From Flavobacterium laiguense (GTDB taxonomy: Bacteria > Bacteroidota > Bacteroidia > Flavobacteriales > Flavobacteriaceae), in the NCBI RefSeq assembly GCF_003097655.1, contig NZ_QCZH01000001.1, positions 558,001 to 622,000 on the forward strand: DNA of 64,000 nucleotides, read 5' to 3'. A program made the translations under genes and the position numbers. Positions within the stretch are counted from its first letter, which is position 1. Every line of letters starts with the position of its first letter. Below are positions 15,873 through 25,425 of the stretch, piece by piece. The notes beneath the pieces were generated by a model. That model was not told the origin of the DNA. It worked only from the letters and a program-made list of their open reading frames with translations, and searched no databases.

Positions 15873-17972
15873 CTATTTTAGAATTTGAAAAGCTATTAAT
15901 GCCACCAAATAGGCCAATGTACTCATGAAAACAAGTTGACCAGCAGGCCATTTCCAAGAGTTGGTTTCTTTTTTGGTTATGGCTAGTGTACTGGCACATT
16001 GCATGGCAAAGGCATAGAATAAAAGCAATGAGATACCCGACGCAAAATTGAATATCTTTTGGCCTGTTATAGGATTCACTTCTGCAGCCATTTTGTTTTT
16101 TATAGTGGTTTCATTGTCGGTTCCGCCCACGCTGTAGATGGTTGCCAACGTGCCTACAAATACTTCTCTTGCCGCAAACGAGCTGATGATGGCAATACCG
16201 ATCTTCCAATCATAACCCAAAGGGGAAATTACGGGTTCGATGGTTTTTCCCATAAGTCCGATATAAGAGTTTTCGAGCTTTTGTGATGCAACAGCATTAT
16301 TGAACTCGGTTGGAGACAACGGATGTGCTTTGGTATTCTCTTTTATTATTTGTTCGGCGTTTTTAAACTGTTTTCCGGGGCCGTAGGAGGCCAAAAACCA
16401 TAATATGACCGATATTGCCAGAATGATTTTACCGGCGCCAGAAACAAAGGCTTTTGTTTTCTCAATCACGTTGATGGCCACATTCTTGAACATTGGCAAT
16501 TTATAGTTGGGCATTTCAACCACGAAGAATGTTTTGCCTTTTACTTTTAAAATAAGATTCAAAATATACGCAGCCAATATTGCCGTTCCGAAACCAATAA
16601 CATATAAAAGCATTAAGGTTAATCCTTGTATATTTAGTATTCCTAAAACATAAGTGTCTGGAATAACCAATCCGATAATAATGGCATAAACGGGCAATCG
16701 AGCCGAGCAGGTTGTAAAAGGAGTTACCAGTATAGTAATTAAACGTTCTTTCCAGTTTTCGATGTTTCGAGTCGCCATAATGGCCGGAATGGCACAGGCT
16801 GTTCCCGAAATTAGGGGAACTACACTCTTACCTGACAATCCAAATCTACGCATGATTTTGTCCATCAAGAAGACCACACGACTCATATAGCCGCTTTCTT
16901 CGAGTAATGAAATGAATAAAAACAAGAAGGCAATTTGTGGAATGAAAATCAAAATTCCGCCGATTCCTGGAATTATTCCTTGTGAAATCAAATTAGTCAG
17001 CACGCCCGAAGGCAAATGTTCACTCGCCATTGTGCTTAAAGTGGCAAAAGTGCTGTCAATAAAATCCATCGGAATTTTTGACCATTCAAAAATAGATTGA
17101 AAAATCACAAATAAAATGAGGAAGAAAATAACGTAACCCCATATTTTGTGGGTAAGCACACGGTCTAGTTTACTACGAAAATCCTTGGCAACACTGGAAT
17201 CTACTTTTAAGCCCTCTTTTAGCACATCATTAATAAACTGATAGCGCTTGATGGTTTCTTTTTGTTGCAATCGTTTCAAATCGGAATGCGATTTGGTAAA
17301 CGAGCCATGGATCTCATTGCGTTCCAGATTCAAAAAGTTGACATCTTGCGTAATAACCAACCACAGTTTGTATAACAACTGATTAGGAAAGGCATGACGA
17401 AGACTGTTGAAATATTCGACATCAATACTCGACGCATTCAAACAAGGTTCGCTTGAAATGGTTTTATAACTAACAATCAGGTTTTTTAATTCCTCTATTC
17501 CGTGACCTTTTCTGGAACTAATCAGTGCGATTTTGGTTTTTAAGTGTTCTTCGAGATAAGGAATATCAAGAGTAATACCTTTATGTTCCATTCGATCGGC
17601 CATATTAATGACTAAAATAGTAGGGATTTCAAGGTCTTTTATTTGGGTATAAAGAAGTAAATTTCGTTTTAGGTTCTCTACATCGGTAACCACTAGAGCA
17701 ACGTCTGGATAGAGTCGGTCGTTTTTATTCAGTAAAAGTTCAATGACAACGCTCTCATCAATTGAACTGGCGTTTAAACTATAGGTTCCTGGTAAATCGA
17801 GAATATTCGCTTTGATGTTGTTGGGTAGTTTACAAAAACCCATTTTTTTCTCTACGGTAATTCCGGGATAGTTCCCTACTTGCTGGTTCAAACCCGTAAG
17901 TTGGTTGAAAACCGAAGTTTTCCCCACGTTTGGATTCCCAATTAATGCAACATTGATATTTTTTAAACTCAT
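15873..17972 (-). CDS. feoB: Ferrous iron transporter FeoB
   Basis: 699 residues. The N-terminal G domain has GNPNVGKT (G1, ~residues 12-19), GNYPGITVEKK (G2), DLPGTYSL (G3) and VINMADR (G4), followed by the helical spacer. The membrane part (from ~285) carries the paired gate motifs SGTACAIPAIMATR and a later AAREVFVGTL, and ends with hydrophobic helices. Length is normal. It overlaps feoA by 4 bp (ATGA), giving translational coupling. Function: Fe2+ import across the inner membrane, driven or gated by GTP hydrolysis. Confidence 0.97.
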   Translation of the reverse strand: MSLKNINVALIGNPNVGKTSVFNQLTGLNQQVGNYPGITVEKKMGFCKLPNNIKANILDLPGTYSLNASSIDESVVIELLLNKNDRLYPDVALVVTDVENLKRNLLLYTQIKDLEIPTILVINMADRMEHKGITLDIPYLEEHLKTKIALISSRKGHGIEELKNLIVSYKTISSEPCLNASSIDVEYFNSLRHAFPNQLLYKLWLVITQDVNFLNLERNEIHGSFTKSHSDLKRLQQKETIKRYQFINDVLKEGLKVDSSVAKDFRSKLDRVLTHKIWGYVIFFLILFVIFQSIFEWSKIPMDFIDSTFATLSTMASEHLPSGVLTNLISQGIIPGIGGILIFIPQIAFLFLFISLLEESGYMSRVVFLMDKIMRRFGLSGKSVVPLISGTACAIPAIMATRNIENWKERLITILVTPFTTCSARLPVYAIIIGLVIPDTYVLGILNIQGLTLMLLYVIGFGTAILAAYILNLILKVKGKTFFVVEMPNYKLPMFKNVAINVIEKTKAFVSGAGKIILAISVILWFLASYGPGKQFKNAEQIIKENTKAHPLSPTEFNNAVASQKLENSYIGLMGKTIEPVISPLGYDWKIGIAIISSFAAREVFVGTLATIYSVGGTDNETTIKNKMAAEVNPITGQKIFNFASGISLLLFYAFAMQCASTLAITKKETNSWKWPAGQLVFMSTLAYLVALIAFQILK

Positions 17973-18211
17973 TTTTCTTTGTTTTTAATGAGTTCCACTC
18001 CAATCTGTTTTGCCGTTTCGATACGAATGGCAAGATGAGAACCATTAATATTCAAGTACAAAGGGTCTCCAAAAGGAGCAATTTGAAGTAATTCGACTTC
18101 ATTGCCTGGTAAACACCCCATTTCCAGTAGTTTTAATGGAATAACATCGATATCAAAATCCAGTATTATGGCTTTTTGCCCTTTTTTGAGAGAATGTATC
18201 GTTGTCTGCAA
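17969..18211 (-). CDS. feoA: Ferrous iron transport protein FeoA
   Basis: 80 residues with an SH3-like FeoA fold: LKKGQKAIILDFD, PLKLLEMGCLPGNEVELLQIAPFGDPLY and a final strand GSHLAIRIETAKQIGV. Cytosolic partner and likely regulator of FeoB. The start codon is TTG at 18211: an in-frame TAA lies two codons upstream and no ATG is available, so TTG initiation is forced. First gene of feoA-feoB-microprotein. A -7 box lies ~27 bp upstream. Regulation by the nearby DtxR-family protein is likely but the candidate operator here is weak. Confidence 0.93.
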   Translation of the reverse strand: MQTTIHSLKKGQKAIILDFDIDVIPLKLLEMGCLPGNEVELLQIAPFGDPLYLNINGSHLAIRIETAKQIGVELIKNKEK

Positions 18212-18237
18212 AGCTTATTTAGATTGAATTAAGATTG

Positions 18238-18245
18238 CAAAAATA
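18238..18245 (-). promoter_or_regulatory. -7 promoter box for the feo operon
   Basis: On the minus strand TATTTTTG (TAnnTTTG type) ends 27 bp before the TTG start. Between it and the start, plus-strand TTTAGATTGAATTAAGAT (18218-18235) is a poor partial palindrome that shares the TTTAG half-site with the element at 10597. Confidence 0.4.
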
Positions 18246-18282
18246 CATTTTTTATTATAATTAAAGGTGATAATTATCAGTT

Positions 18283-18960
18283 TTACTCATTTTTTTCATT
18301 GGCAGTAAGCCAATTAATATCTTCTATTAATCGCTGTATATCTTCCTTTTTGGTTCCGTCATAAAAGCCACGAACGCGTCTTTTTTGATCTACCAAAACA
18401 AAATTTTCAGTATGCACCATATCATACAATTCCTCTGGTTTACCGAGTTTTACAGCCAAGTATGATTTTCTGGCCATGGTATAAATTTCTTTTTTATCGC
18501 CTGTGACTAGATTCCATTTTGCATCAATGACACCGTATTTTTTAGCATACGCCTTTAGTGCGGGAACATCATCAGTTTCTGGGAAAACGGTGTGTGAAAG
18601 CAGCATTACTTTTGGATTGTTTTTTATTGCTTTTTGTACATCGACCAGGTTGGTAGTCATTTTGGGACAAATAGAACCACAAGTGGTAAAGAAAAAGTCG
18701 GCTACGTATATTTTGCCTTCATACTCTTTTTGGGTTATGGTTTTTCCGTTTTGATTCACAAAAGAGAAATCGGCAATCGTGTGGTATTTGCTAATGTATT
18801 GTACGGTACTGTCCACCAATTCTGGGTTTACATCAGCGGGATTATAAATCGGTAATGATTTACTGGGTTTTAATGCCGAATAAAACAAGTAAAGGGTTAT
18901 GATAGAAAAAATCAAAACGATACCAATATAGGTTCGGTATTTTTTTAAAATGGATGACAT
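18283..18960 (-). CDS. SCO1/SenC family protein
   Basis: About 225 residues from ATG 18960 (the longer frame opens at a weaker site). An N-terminal membrane anchor (YIGIVLIFSIITLYLFYSAL) is followed by a thioredoxin-like domain exposed to the periplasm. The copper site is intact: TTCGSICPKMT gives CxxxC and MVHTENFVLVD gives the His. SCO proteins deliver copper to cytochrome c oxidase CuA or act as thiol reductases. Adjacent to feoA but probably its own unit: the stop codon lies 72 bp upstream of the feoA start on the same strand. Confidence 0.94.
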   Translation of the reverse strand: MSSILKKYRTYIGIVLIFSIITLYLFYSALKPSKSLPIYNPADVNPELVDSTVQYISKYHTIADFSFVNQNGKTITQKEYEGKIYVADFFFTTCGSICPKMTTNLVDVQKAIKNNPKVMLLSHTVFPETDDVPALKAYAKKYGVIDAKWNLVTGDKKEIYTMARKSYLAVKLGKPEELYDMVHTENFVLVDQKRRVRGFYDGTKKEDIQRLIEDINWLTANEKNE

Positions 18961-19067
18961 AATTTTAATTTGGTGCAAAAATACAAAAAAGTTGCCCTTT
19001 TTAATTGAAATCTATTTCGCAAAAGTCACTTCGAATTGTATTAACATTTTTTTAATATTTTTATTAA

Positions 19068-19075
19068 TAACTTTG
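19068..19075 (+). promoter_or_regulatory. -7 promoter box for the M13 peptidase gene
   Basis: TAACTTTG fits TAnnTTTG and lies 26 bp before the ATG. Confidence 0.45.
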
Positions 19076-19101
19076 GGACACTAACTAATTTAAAATAAAT
19101 A

Positions 19102-21165
19102 ATGAAAAAATTAAGCAAGAACAAATTGTTTTTTGTGATTCCTGCAATCTTTGGATTAAATGTTGTGCAGTCACAAACATCAGATATTGCAAAAGAGCCT
19201 GGGATTAATGTTAATTTTATGGATACATCTATAAAACCTAATGATGATTTTTTTAGATATGTCAATGGTACATGGCTCAACAAAACTGAAATTCCAGCAG
19301 ACAAAACTACCTGGGGAAGTTTTAATGAGTTACGCCAAAAAACAGATAATGATGCCTTAGCAATTTTAGCGGAAGCATCTAAGAATCCAATCTATAAATC
19401 GAATACAGATCAAGGAAAGGCAATTAATTTGTATAAAACGATTATGGATACGGTTGGAAGAAATAAAAAAGGTCTTTCTCCATTAAAACCATATTTGGCT
19501 AAAATTAATAGTATAAAAAACATCCAAAATGTACAAGATTTATTAATAGAAATGGATCCTATTGGGGGTTTAGGCTTTTTTGGTGTTGGTTCTGGTACGG
19601 ATGCAAAAAACAGCGATAGAAATGTAATTTATGTGAGCCCGGGAAGTGTAGGGCTTCCAGATCGCGATTATTACGTTTCTGACGAAAAAGATTCAAAAGA
19701 AAAAAGAGAAAAATATGTTTTGCATGTGGCGCGAATGCTTCAGTTTTTAGGGGACAATCCGACTGTAGCCAAAACGAATGCGGAAAGAATTTTGGCTTTA
19801 GAAATAGCAATGTCAAAACCAAGATTTGATAGAGTAGAACGCAGAGACCGAAGGAAATCATACAATCCTATGACCGTTTCAAACCTTCAGAAAATAGCAC
19901 CATCCATTGACTGGAATAGTTATTTGACAGGCATTGGATTTAAAAATGTGGATTCATTGATTGTTTCTCAACCCAAATATATGGTTGCTTTGGAAGGTGT
20001 TTTTAAAGAAAACAAAATTGATGATTGGAAAGCCTACATGCGTTGGACATTGTTGAATAGGTCTTCTTCTTTATTATCTACAGATCTTGAAAATGCCAAT
20101 TGGGAATTTTATGGTAAAACCTTAACAGGAGCCATCAAACAAAGACCTAGTGACGAAAGGGCGCTGCAAGTAATCAATGGTTCTGTTGGAGAAGCATTAG
20201 GGAAATTATATGTTGAAAAAATGTTTCCTGCAGAAGCTAAAGTAAAAGCTGAGAAAATGATAAAAAATATTTTTGTCGCTTTCGAAAACCGTATCAATAA
20301 TTTGAAATGGATGTCTGCTGAAACAAAATTAAGTGCTATTGCCAAATTAAAAAAATCTAGAATAAAAATAGGATATCCGGATAAATGGAAAGATTATTCC
20401 GCATTAACTCTAAAGAGTCCTGAAGAAGGCGGTACTTTTTTTGACAACAGTATGGCTTTATCCCGTTGGAGAACCAATGAAAATATAGCGGAATTAAACA
20501 AACCTGTAGATAAAGATAAATGGGGAATGTCACCACAAACGGTAAACGCCTATTACAATCCTTCTATAAATGAAATTGTATTTCCAGCAGCTATTTTGCA
20601 ACCTCCATTCTACAATTATCAAGCAGACGAAGCCGTGAATTATGGCGGAATAGGTGCTGTAATCGGTCATGAAATTTCTCATGGTTTTGATGATTCAGGT
20701 TCCCGTTATAATGCAGAGGGAAATCTGGTAGATTGGTGGACTCCAGAGGATTTAAAACAATTCACGGCACTAACAGGTGCTCTAGCAGATCAATACAGTG
20801 CTTTAGAACCATTACCGGGAATTCATGTCGACGGTAAATTTACTTTGGGAGAAAACATAGGAGATTTGGGTGGCACTAATGCCGCTTATGATGGATTACA
20901 ATTGTATTTAAAAGAAAATGGCAATCCCGGATTAATAGATGGATTTACGCCGGAACAACGTTTTTTTATGTCTTGGGCAACCGTTTGGAGAACCAAAATG
21001 CGTGACGAATCAATAAAAACTTTGGTAAAAACAGATCCACATTCACCTGGGATGTACAGAGCCTATGTGCCACTGCAAAATTTAGATTCTTTTTATGAGG
21101 CCTTCAATATTAAACCTGGAGACGGGATGTATGTAGCACCAGAAAAAAGAGTAAAAATCTGGTAA
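19102..21165 (+). CDS. M13 family metallopeptidase (PepO/neprilysin-like), exported
   Basis: 687 residues. Signal peptide up to VVQSQ. The lobe-forming N-terminal half starts with FMDTSIKPNDDFFRYVNGTW, the M13 opening. The catalytic half has NAYYNPSINEIVFPAAILQPPF, the zinc motif VIGHEISHGFDD (HExxH) and ENIGDLGG, which supplies the third zinc ligand Glu and the Asp. It ends KRVKIW, close to the CxxW-type end of neprilysins but without the Cys. An endopeptidase of the periplasm or outer membrane acting on small peptides. Monocistronic; hairpin terminator shared with the convergent S9 gene. Confidence 0.95.
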   Translation: MKKLSKNKLFFVIPAIFGLNVVQSQTSDIAKEPGINVNFMDTSIKPNDDFFRYVNGTWLNKTEIPADKTTWGSFNELRQKTDNDALAILAEASKNPIYKSNTDQGKAINLYKTIMDTVGRNKKGLSPLKPYLAKINSIKNIQNVQDLLIEMDPIGGLGFFGVGSGTDAKNSDRNVIYVSPGSVGLPDRDYYVSDEKDSKEKREKYVLHVARMLQFLGDNPTVAKTNAERILALEIAMSKPRFDRVERRDRRKSYNPMTVSNLQKIAPSIDWNSYLTGIGFKNVDSLIVSQPKYMVALEGVFKENKIDDWKAYMRWTLLNRSSSLLSTDLENANWEFYGKTLTGAIKQRPSDERALQVINGSVGEALGKLYVEKMFPAEAKVKAEKMIKNIFVAFENRINNLKWMSAETKLSAIAKLKKSRIKIGYPDKWKDYSALTLKSPEEGGTFFDNSMALSRWRTNENIAELNKPVDKDKWGMSPQTVNAYYNPSINEIVFPAAILQPPFYNYQADEAVNYGGIGAVIGHEISHGFDDSGSRYNAEGNLVDWWTPEDLKQFTALTGALADQYSALEPLPGIHVDGKFTLGENIGDLGGTNAAYDGLQLYLKENGNPGLIDGFTPEQRFFMSWATVWRTKMRDESIKTLVKTDPHSPGMYRAYVPLQNLDSFYEAFNIKPGDGMYVAPEKRVKIW

Positions 21166-21185
21166 TATTCAGTTAGATTAAAATA

Positions 21186-21226
21186 AAAATCCCATTTGTC
21201 TATAGTTGACAAATGGGATTTTTTTG
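21186..21226. terminator. Bidirectional terminator
   Basis: Perfect 15-bp stem AAAATCCCATTTGTC / GACAAATGGGATTTT with 7-nt loop and T-runs on both strands, between convergent M13 and S9 peptidase genes. Confidence 0.88.
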
Positions 21227-21229
21227 GCT

Positions 21230-23176
21230 TTATTTTAATAGATATTCCTGCATAAATCGGATTACTGCAAGACGTTGATAATCGATATTGGCTTTCTTTT
21301 TAAACCCATGGCCTTCATCTTTGGCTTCCAGATACCAAACGGTATTCCCTTGTGCTTTTAGTTTGTCACGCATTTGAATGGCTTCTGTAACAGGAACTCT
21401 TGGGTCATTTTTCCCTTGAATGATAAACATTGGTTTTTTAATTTTATCCGTATTGTTTAATGGCGCCATCTTTTCGAAAAAAGCAGCCATCTTTTCTTCT
21501 CTTTCATCACCATATTCTACTCTTCTTAAATCCCTACGGTATTCTTCGGTGTTCTTTAAAAACGTATTGAAATTGGAGATTCCAACAACATCAACAGAAC
21601 ATTTTAGCTTGTCCGCATAATGATAGGCAGTAGCAAGGCTCATGTAACCACCGTAACTACCTCCCATAATCATTATTTTATCTTTGTCTAAGTCCGGTTG
21701 AAGTGCAATCCAGTCTAGTAATGCTCCAATATCTTTTACGGAATCCTCTCTTAAAAATCCATTGTCTTTTGCTAGAAAGGTTTTTCCAAAGCCAGAGGAT
21801 CCACGTACATTCGGGAAAATTAGAGAAACGCCCATTTCGTTGGTGTAATAATTATTAGAACCTAAAAAGGACGCTTGAGATTGTCCTTCGGGACCACCAT
21901 GAATATTGATAAGTACGGGTCTTTTTCCTGTAAATTTTGGTGAAGCTGGGTAATAAAAACCAGAAATCATTAAGTTGTCAAAGCTTTTCCACTCGATGAA
22001 CTTTGGGGTAGACATGTCCGATTGTTGCATTTCGCCTAGTTCACTCGATGTCCATTGCTCAATTTTTTCGCTTTTTAAGTTTAATTTGTAGACATCGGCA
22101 GCCGATTGAGCCGTTGATTGTACAAAGAAAATACTCTGATTGTCTTTGGTGAAATCAGCTCCGGCTATAAGCCCAATAGGAATGTTTTTGACTTCAGAAT
22201 ACGATTTGTCTCCAGTATTCATAAGGTACATTTTGTTGATTCCCGCTTCATTGGTTATAAATACGATTGTTTTCTTGTCTTCAGAAAGGGAATATCGTTC
22301 TACGTTCCAAGGAATTTTGGAAGTATGATAGGTTGTTTTTTTTGTTTTTAAATTCAGGGTAGCCAGTCGTTCAAATTCATTGTCACGGTCGGTTACATAC
22401 CAAATTTCATCCGCTGTATTGCTATATTCAGCATTGGTTTGAACAATACTTTTTGATTTCCGATCGGTAATTTCAGTTAGTTTGCCAGTTTCTAGATCCA
22501 ATGACCACAAATGGGATTCATTTGCCGAAATGCCCTCGCCAACCAATAGCTGTTTATTGTCTTTTGAAATATCATGGATTCCCCAACCACCACCTTTTAC
22601 TTCAAGGATAAGCTTGTTCGAACTTGGGTTGTTTGGATCCATATAATAGATATCTCTGTCTCCGCCATTTCTTTTGGTAGAGGAATAGTAAAATCCTTTT
22701 CCGTCTTCACGCCAAGTTACGCCGCCATTTTGAGATTTTCCACCATCGGTAAGCAAGGTAGATTGGAGTGTTTTTAAATCCAATTTGAACAATTGACCAA
22801 ATTCATTTCCACCAATATCTTTAGAATAAATAAGATATTCCCCTTTGGTAGGTTCATAAGTAGCACCACTTACCGGTTCGTCAAAAAAGGTGATTTGTTT
22901 TCTAGCTCCCATGGGTTGGGAAACCAGATGCAATTGAGAAGTCGATCCAAAACGGGTATTGATTATAATGTCGTTTCTTGTAGGATGGATTTCTGCTAAA
23001 GTGGCACCTCTCGATTCAGAATATTTTTTAACTTGACTTGCAAGTTCACTTGGAATTGCAGCGATATTTTCGGTTATCAAGTTTTCGTTCGGAACAATGT
23101 AGTTCTGCTTTTGTTGAGCATGGACAAATGATAACCCAACAAAAGTTGGAATTAAAACAAAGAATTTGATTTTCAT
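21230..23176 (-). CDS. S9 family peptidase (prolyl oligopeptidase/DPP-like), exported
   Basis: 648 residues. Signal peptide ends FVHAQ. Residues ~35-400 are a WD-like/TolB-type beta-propeller (repeats such as GNEFGQLFKLDLKTLQ and HLWSLDLETGKLTEI). The C-terminal alpha/beta-hydrolase has the nucleophile elbow MGGSYGGYMSLA, the acid in IQGKNDPRVPVTEA and the His in DEGHGFKK, so the triad is complete. Cleaves short peptides, likely in the periplasm as part of protein nutrient use along with the M13, M28 and M1 peptidases of this region. Ends at the shared terminator. Confidence 0.95.
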   Translation of the reverse strand: MKIKFFVLIPTFVGLSFVHAQQKQNYIVPNENLITENIAAIPSELASQVKKYSESRGATLAEIHPTRNDIIINTRFGSTSQLHLVSQPMGARKQITFFDEPVSGATYEPTKGEYLIYSKDIGGNEFGQLFKLDLKTLQSTLLTDGGKSQNGGVTWREDGKGFYYSSTKRNGGDRDIYYMDPNNPSSNKLILEVKGGGWGIHDISKDNKQLLVGEGISANESHLWSLDLETGKLTEITDRKSKSIVQTNAEYSNTADEIWYVTDRDNEFERLATLNLKTKKTTYHTSKIPWNVERYSLSEDKKTIVFITNEAGINKMYLMNTGDKSYSEVKNIPIGLIAGADFTKDNQSIFFVQSTAQSAADVYKLNLKSEKIEQWTSSELGEMQQSDMSTPKFIEWKSFDNLMISGFYYPASPKFTGKRPVLINIHGGPEGQSQASFLGSNNYYTNEMGVSLIFPNVRGSSGFGKTFLAKDNGFLREDSVKDIGALLDWIALQPDLDKDKIMIMGGSYGGYMSLATAYHYADKLKCSVDVVGISNFNTFLKNTEEYRRDLRRVEYGDEREEKMAAFFEKMAPLNNTDKIKKPMFIIQGKNDPRVPVTEAIQMRDKLKAQGNTVWYLEAKDEGHGFKKKANIDYQRLAVIRFMQEYLLK

Positions 23177-23200
23177 AAATATGTCATTTTAAAATTAATA

Positions 23201-24127
23201 CTAAATAGATCTCTTTTTTCGCATGGCGTAATTAATCACATACAATCCAATTAAAGTAACACTTCCGCCAAAGATAATTGCCGTGGTTAAGGGTTCTCCA
23301 AAAATAAAAGAACCCAAAATAACCGCTACTATCGGGTTGATATATGCATAGACACTACTCAATTCGGTCGGAAGTTTTTGCAAGGCATAAATAAACGCAA
23401 TAAAGGTTAATACAGAGCCAATAATGACCAAATAAGCAATAGACCACCAAGAATTAGCAGGTATTTCAGAAACGGGGATACTCGTGCCCGTAGCGCCTAC
23501 AAAGGCAAACAGGAAAATACTGGAAATGAACATTTGCAATCCCAAACTAAAATACGGATTGAAGCTAGCCGCTTTTTTCTTGGTATATAAAGTCCCAAAA
23601 GCCCAGGTAATCGTTGCTGCTATTGAAAGGACTATACCAAATTGAAAGTCGGGTTGTAAAAAGTCGAGTAGATGCTCATAAAAGATAACACAAACGCCTC
23701 CAAAACAAACCAAGATTCCCAAAACGGCCAATCGTGTAATTCTTTCCCCTTTGAAAATACTGATGAATACGATCCATACAGGAACCATTGCGCCAATGAT
23801 GGCGCCCAATCCGCTGCTGATGAATTTCACACCCCAAGTGCTGAGCCCGTTGCTTAAAACAAAATTGAGTAAACTAAGAATGATGATGCTTTTCCATTGT
23901 ATTCCTTTGGGCCAGGGTGTTTTTTTAAATAAGAAAAAGGCAAGATATAATGATCCGGCAATAAATTGTCTAATAGCAGCCAGTTGGAGTGCTGGCATGT
24001 GTTTGACTCCTTCTTTGGAAGCCAGCCAAGTAGTACCCCAAAAAAAACTTACCCAGCACAAAGCCAAAATGGGCAATCCAATGGCATTGACTCGGGATTT
24101 AAAAACGGTTTTTATTTTTGTTCTCAA
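23201..24127 (-). CDS. EamA/DMT family transporter with a TTG start
   Basis: 308 residues, ten membrane helices in two EamA repeats. The first begins LPILALCWVSFFWGTTWLASK; the second has INPIVAVILGSFIFGEPLT, the family signature. These permeases export or import small metabolites; substrate unknown. The start must be TTG at 24127, because the preceding in-frame codon is the TAG stop of the SDR gene and no usable ATG follows before the first helix. The two ORFs thus share a frame with one stop codon between them. Ends with a basic RKKRSI tail. Confidence 0.88.
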   Translation of the reverse strand: MRTKIKTVFKSRVNAIGLPILALCWVSFFWGTTWLASKEGVKHMPALQLAAIRQFIAGSLYLAFFLFKKTPWPKGIQWKSIIILSLLNFVLSNGLSTWGVKFISSGLGAIIGAMVPVWIVFISIFKGERITRLAVLGILVCFGGVCVIFYEHLLDFLQPDFQFGIVLSIAATITWAFGTLYTKKKAASFNPYFSLGLQMFISSIFLFAFVGATGTSIPVSEIPANSWWSIAYLVIIGSVLTFIAFIYALQKLPTELSSVYAYINPIVAVILGSFIFGEPLTTAIIFGGSVTLIGLYVINYAMRKKRSI

Positions 24128-24952
24128 CTATAATTCGGTTTTAATAAAGGTGTAACCCAAAACGGTTTCTACTTTGTCACTCAAAATGAGTTTTCCATTA
24201 GAAGGCCTGGAGTGATTAAATTGAGGTAAAGGTAAGACTAATTCGGTTGCTTTTTGTGTGTAATAAGTTTCTCTTGTGGGATGAAATGGACATACTCCAT
24301 TGTAAATTTCGTTCCAAGAATCAGTAGTTATGATTTTTAAGATTATCCCAATGCAATCTTCTTGATGGATAAAGTTGATGGGCGCTTCCGGATTTTCCAA
24401 ATTTTCTTTTCCAGCCAAAAAAGTAATCGGATTTCGGTCTTCGCCAATGAGTCCGCCAAAACGCAGAATTGTTGTTTTGAAGTTTGGATTGTTCAGTAAA
24501 AGCGCTTCCACTTCCAGTAATTGTTTGCCGCTTTCGGTATCGGGTTTTGCAATCGTTTCTTCGGTTATCGTACCATTGGCTTTGCCATAAACCGAAGTCG
24601 AACTCACAAAAAGAACGTTCTCAATCCTAGATTTTTCTATATAAGGAATCAGTGTTTTCATCTTTTCTACAAATACCTTTTCATTCGCAGTTGCAGAATC
24701 ACTATTTTTCCCTCTCAATTGGGGTGGGATATCAATAACCAAAGTTTTACTTCCGCTAAGGAAATTTTCAATAGAGCCTGTTATACTTTTGCTGTCAAGC
24801 GCAACCAAAAAGGGATCAATGTTCAACGCTTTTAATTCAGCAAGTTTGCCTTCTGAAGTAGTCGATCCCTTTACAGAAAAGCCATTTTCTAGTAAGGCTT
24901 TCGCCAAAGGAAAACCCAACCAACCGCAACCCAATATGCTTATTTGTTTCAT
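24128..24952 (-). CDS. NAD(P)-binding SDR-like epimerase family protein (YeeZ-like)
   Basis: 274 residues. Rossmann start MKQISILGCGWLGFPLAKAL (GxGxxG), SSTSVYG typical of extended SDRs, and NFIHQEDCIG. The classic YxxxK is not clear; the region after SVYG differs from standard epimerases, as in YeeZ-type proteins. Substrate unknown. Its TAG stop touches the TTG start of the EamA gene in the same frame, so translation is very likely coupled. Upstream, a GNAT gene ends 23 bp away on the same strand, making a LysR-GNAT-SDR-EamA run. Confidence 0.85.
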   Translation of the reverse strand: MKQISILGCGWLGFPLAKALLENGFSVKGSTTSEGKLAELKALNIDPFLVALDSKSITGSIENFLSGSKTLVIDIPPQLRGKNSDSATANEKVFVEKMKTLIPYIEKSRIENVLFVSSTSVYGKANGTITEETIAKPDTESGKQLLEVEALLLNNPNFKTTILRFGGLIGEDRNPITFLAGKENLENPEAPINFIHQEDCIGIILKIITTDSWNEIYNGVCPFHPTRETYYTQKATELVLPLPQFNHSRPSNGKLILSDKVETVLGYTFIKTEL

Positions 24953-24975
24953 TTTTTGTAACTTAAAAAAGATTT

Positions 24976-25425
24976 TTATAAATCTAAAGAAAAACGAACT
25001 TTGTCTTTTCCGGTTCCTCCGATGCGATGATAAAATTTTATTGCTCTTTCATTGAATTTGGGGGTTTGCCATTGTATATTGATGCAGTTTTTTGCTGTTG
25101 CAATTTGCTTTAATTTTTCGATTATAGCTTCACCGATACCGGAGCCGCGAACCTTTTCTTCGAGATATAAACAATCCATATACATAAAATTTTCGGCATC
25201 CCAAGTTGAATAATCAATCGTATAACTCGCATATCCTACAATAGTTTTATTGTTTTCTACGACCAAACAAAATAATCTGGGTTGTTCCTCAAACAAAGCC
25301 TTTTTAAGACCTTCTTCTTTTCCAACAGGATTAAAAGTAGCTCTTTCGAATTCAGCGTGTTTTTGACATAAATCAACAACTGTAATTATATCATCAGGTT
25401 GGCATTCTCGTATTAAATAATTCAT
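24976..25425 (-). CDS. GNAT family N-acetyltransferase
   Basis: 149 residues. The acetyl-CoA site is YLEEKVRGSGIGEAIIEKL (motif A, R/QxxGxG/A). Other GNAT features: LVVENNKTIVGYASYTID and the late NERAIKFYHRIGG. Resembles diamine/spermidine acetyltransferase-like members by its opening IRECQPDDI, but the substrate cannot be called. The ATG overlaps the LysR stop (ATGA), so the two are coupled. Confidence 0.9.
   Translation of the reverse strand: MNYLIRECQPDDIITVVDLCQKHAEFERATFNPVGKEEGLKKALFEEQPRLFCLVVENNKTIVGYASYTIDYSTWDAENFMYMDCLYLEEKVRGSGIGEAIIEKLKQIATAKNCINIQWQTPKFNERAIKFYHRIGGTGKDKVRFSLDL

Noticed and set aside
15778..15999. 73-residue minus-strand ORF across feoB end
   Set aside because: The better reading frame here is the FeoB-associated micro-protein at 15741-15866.
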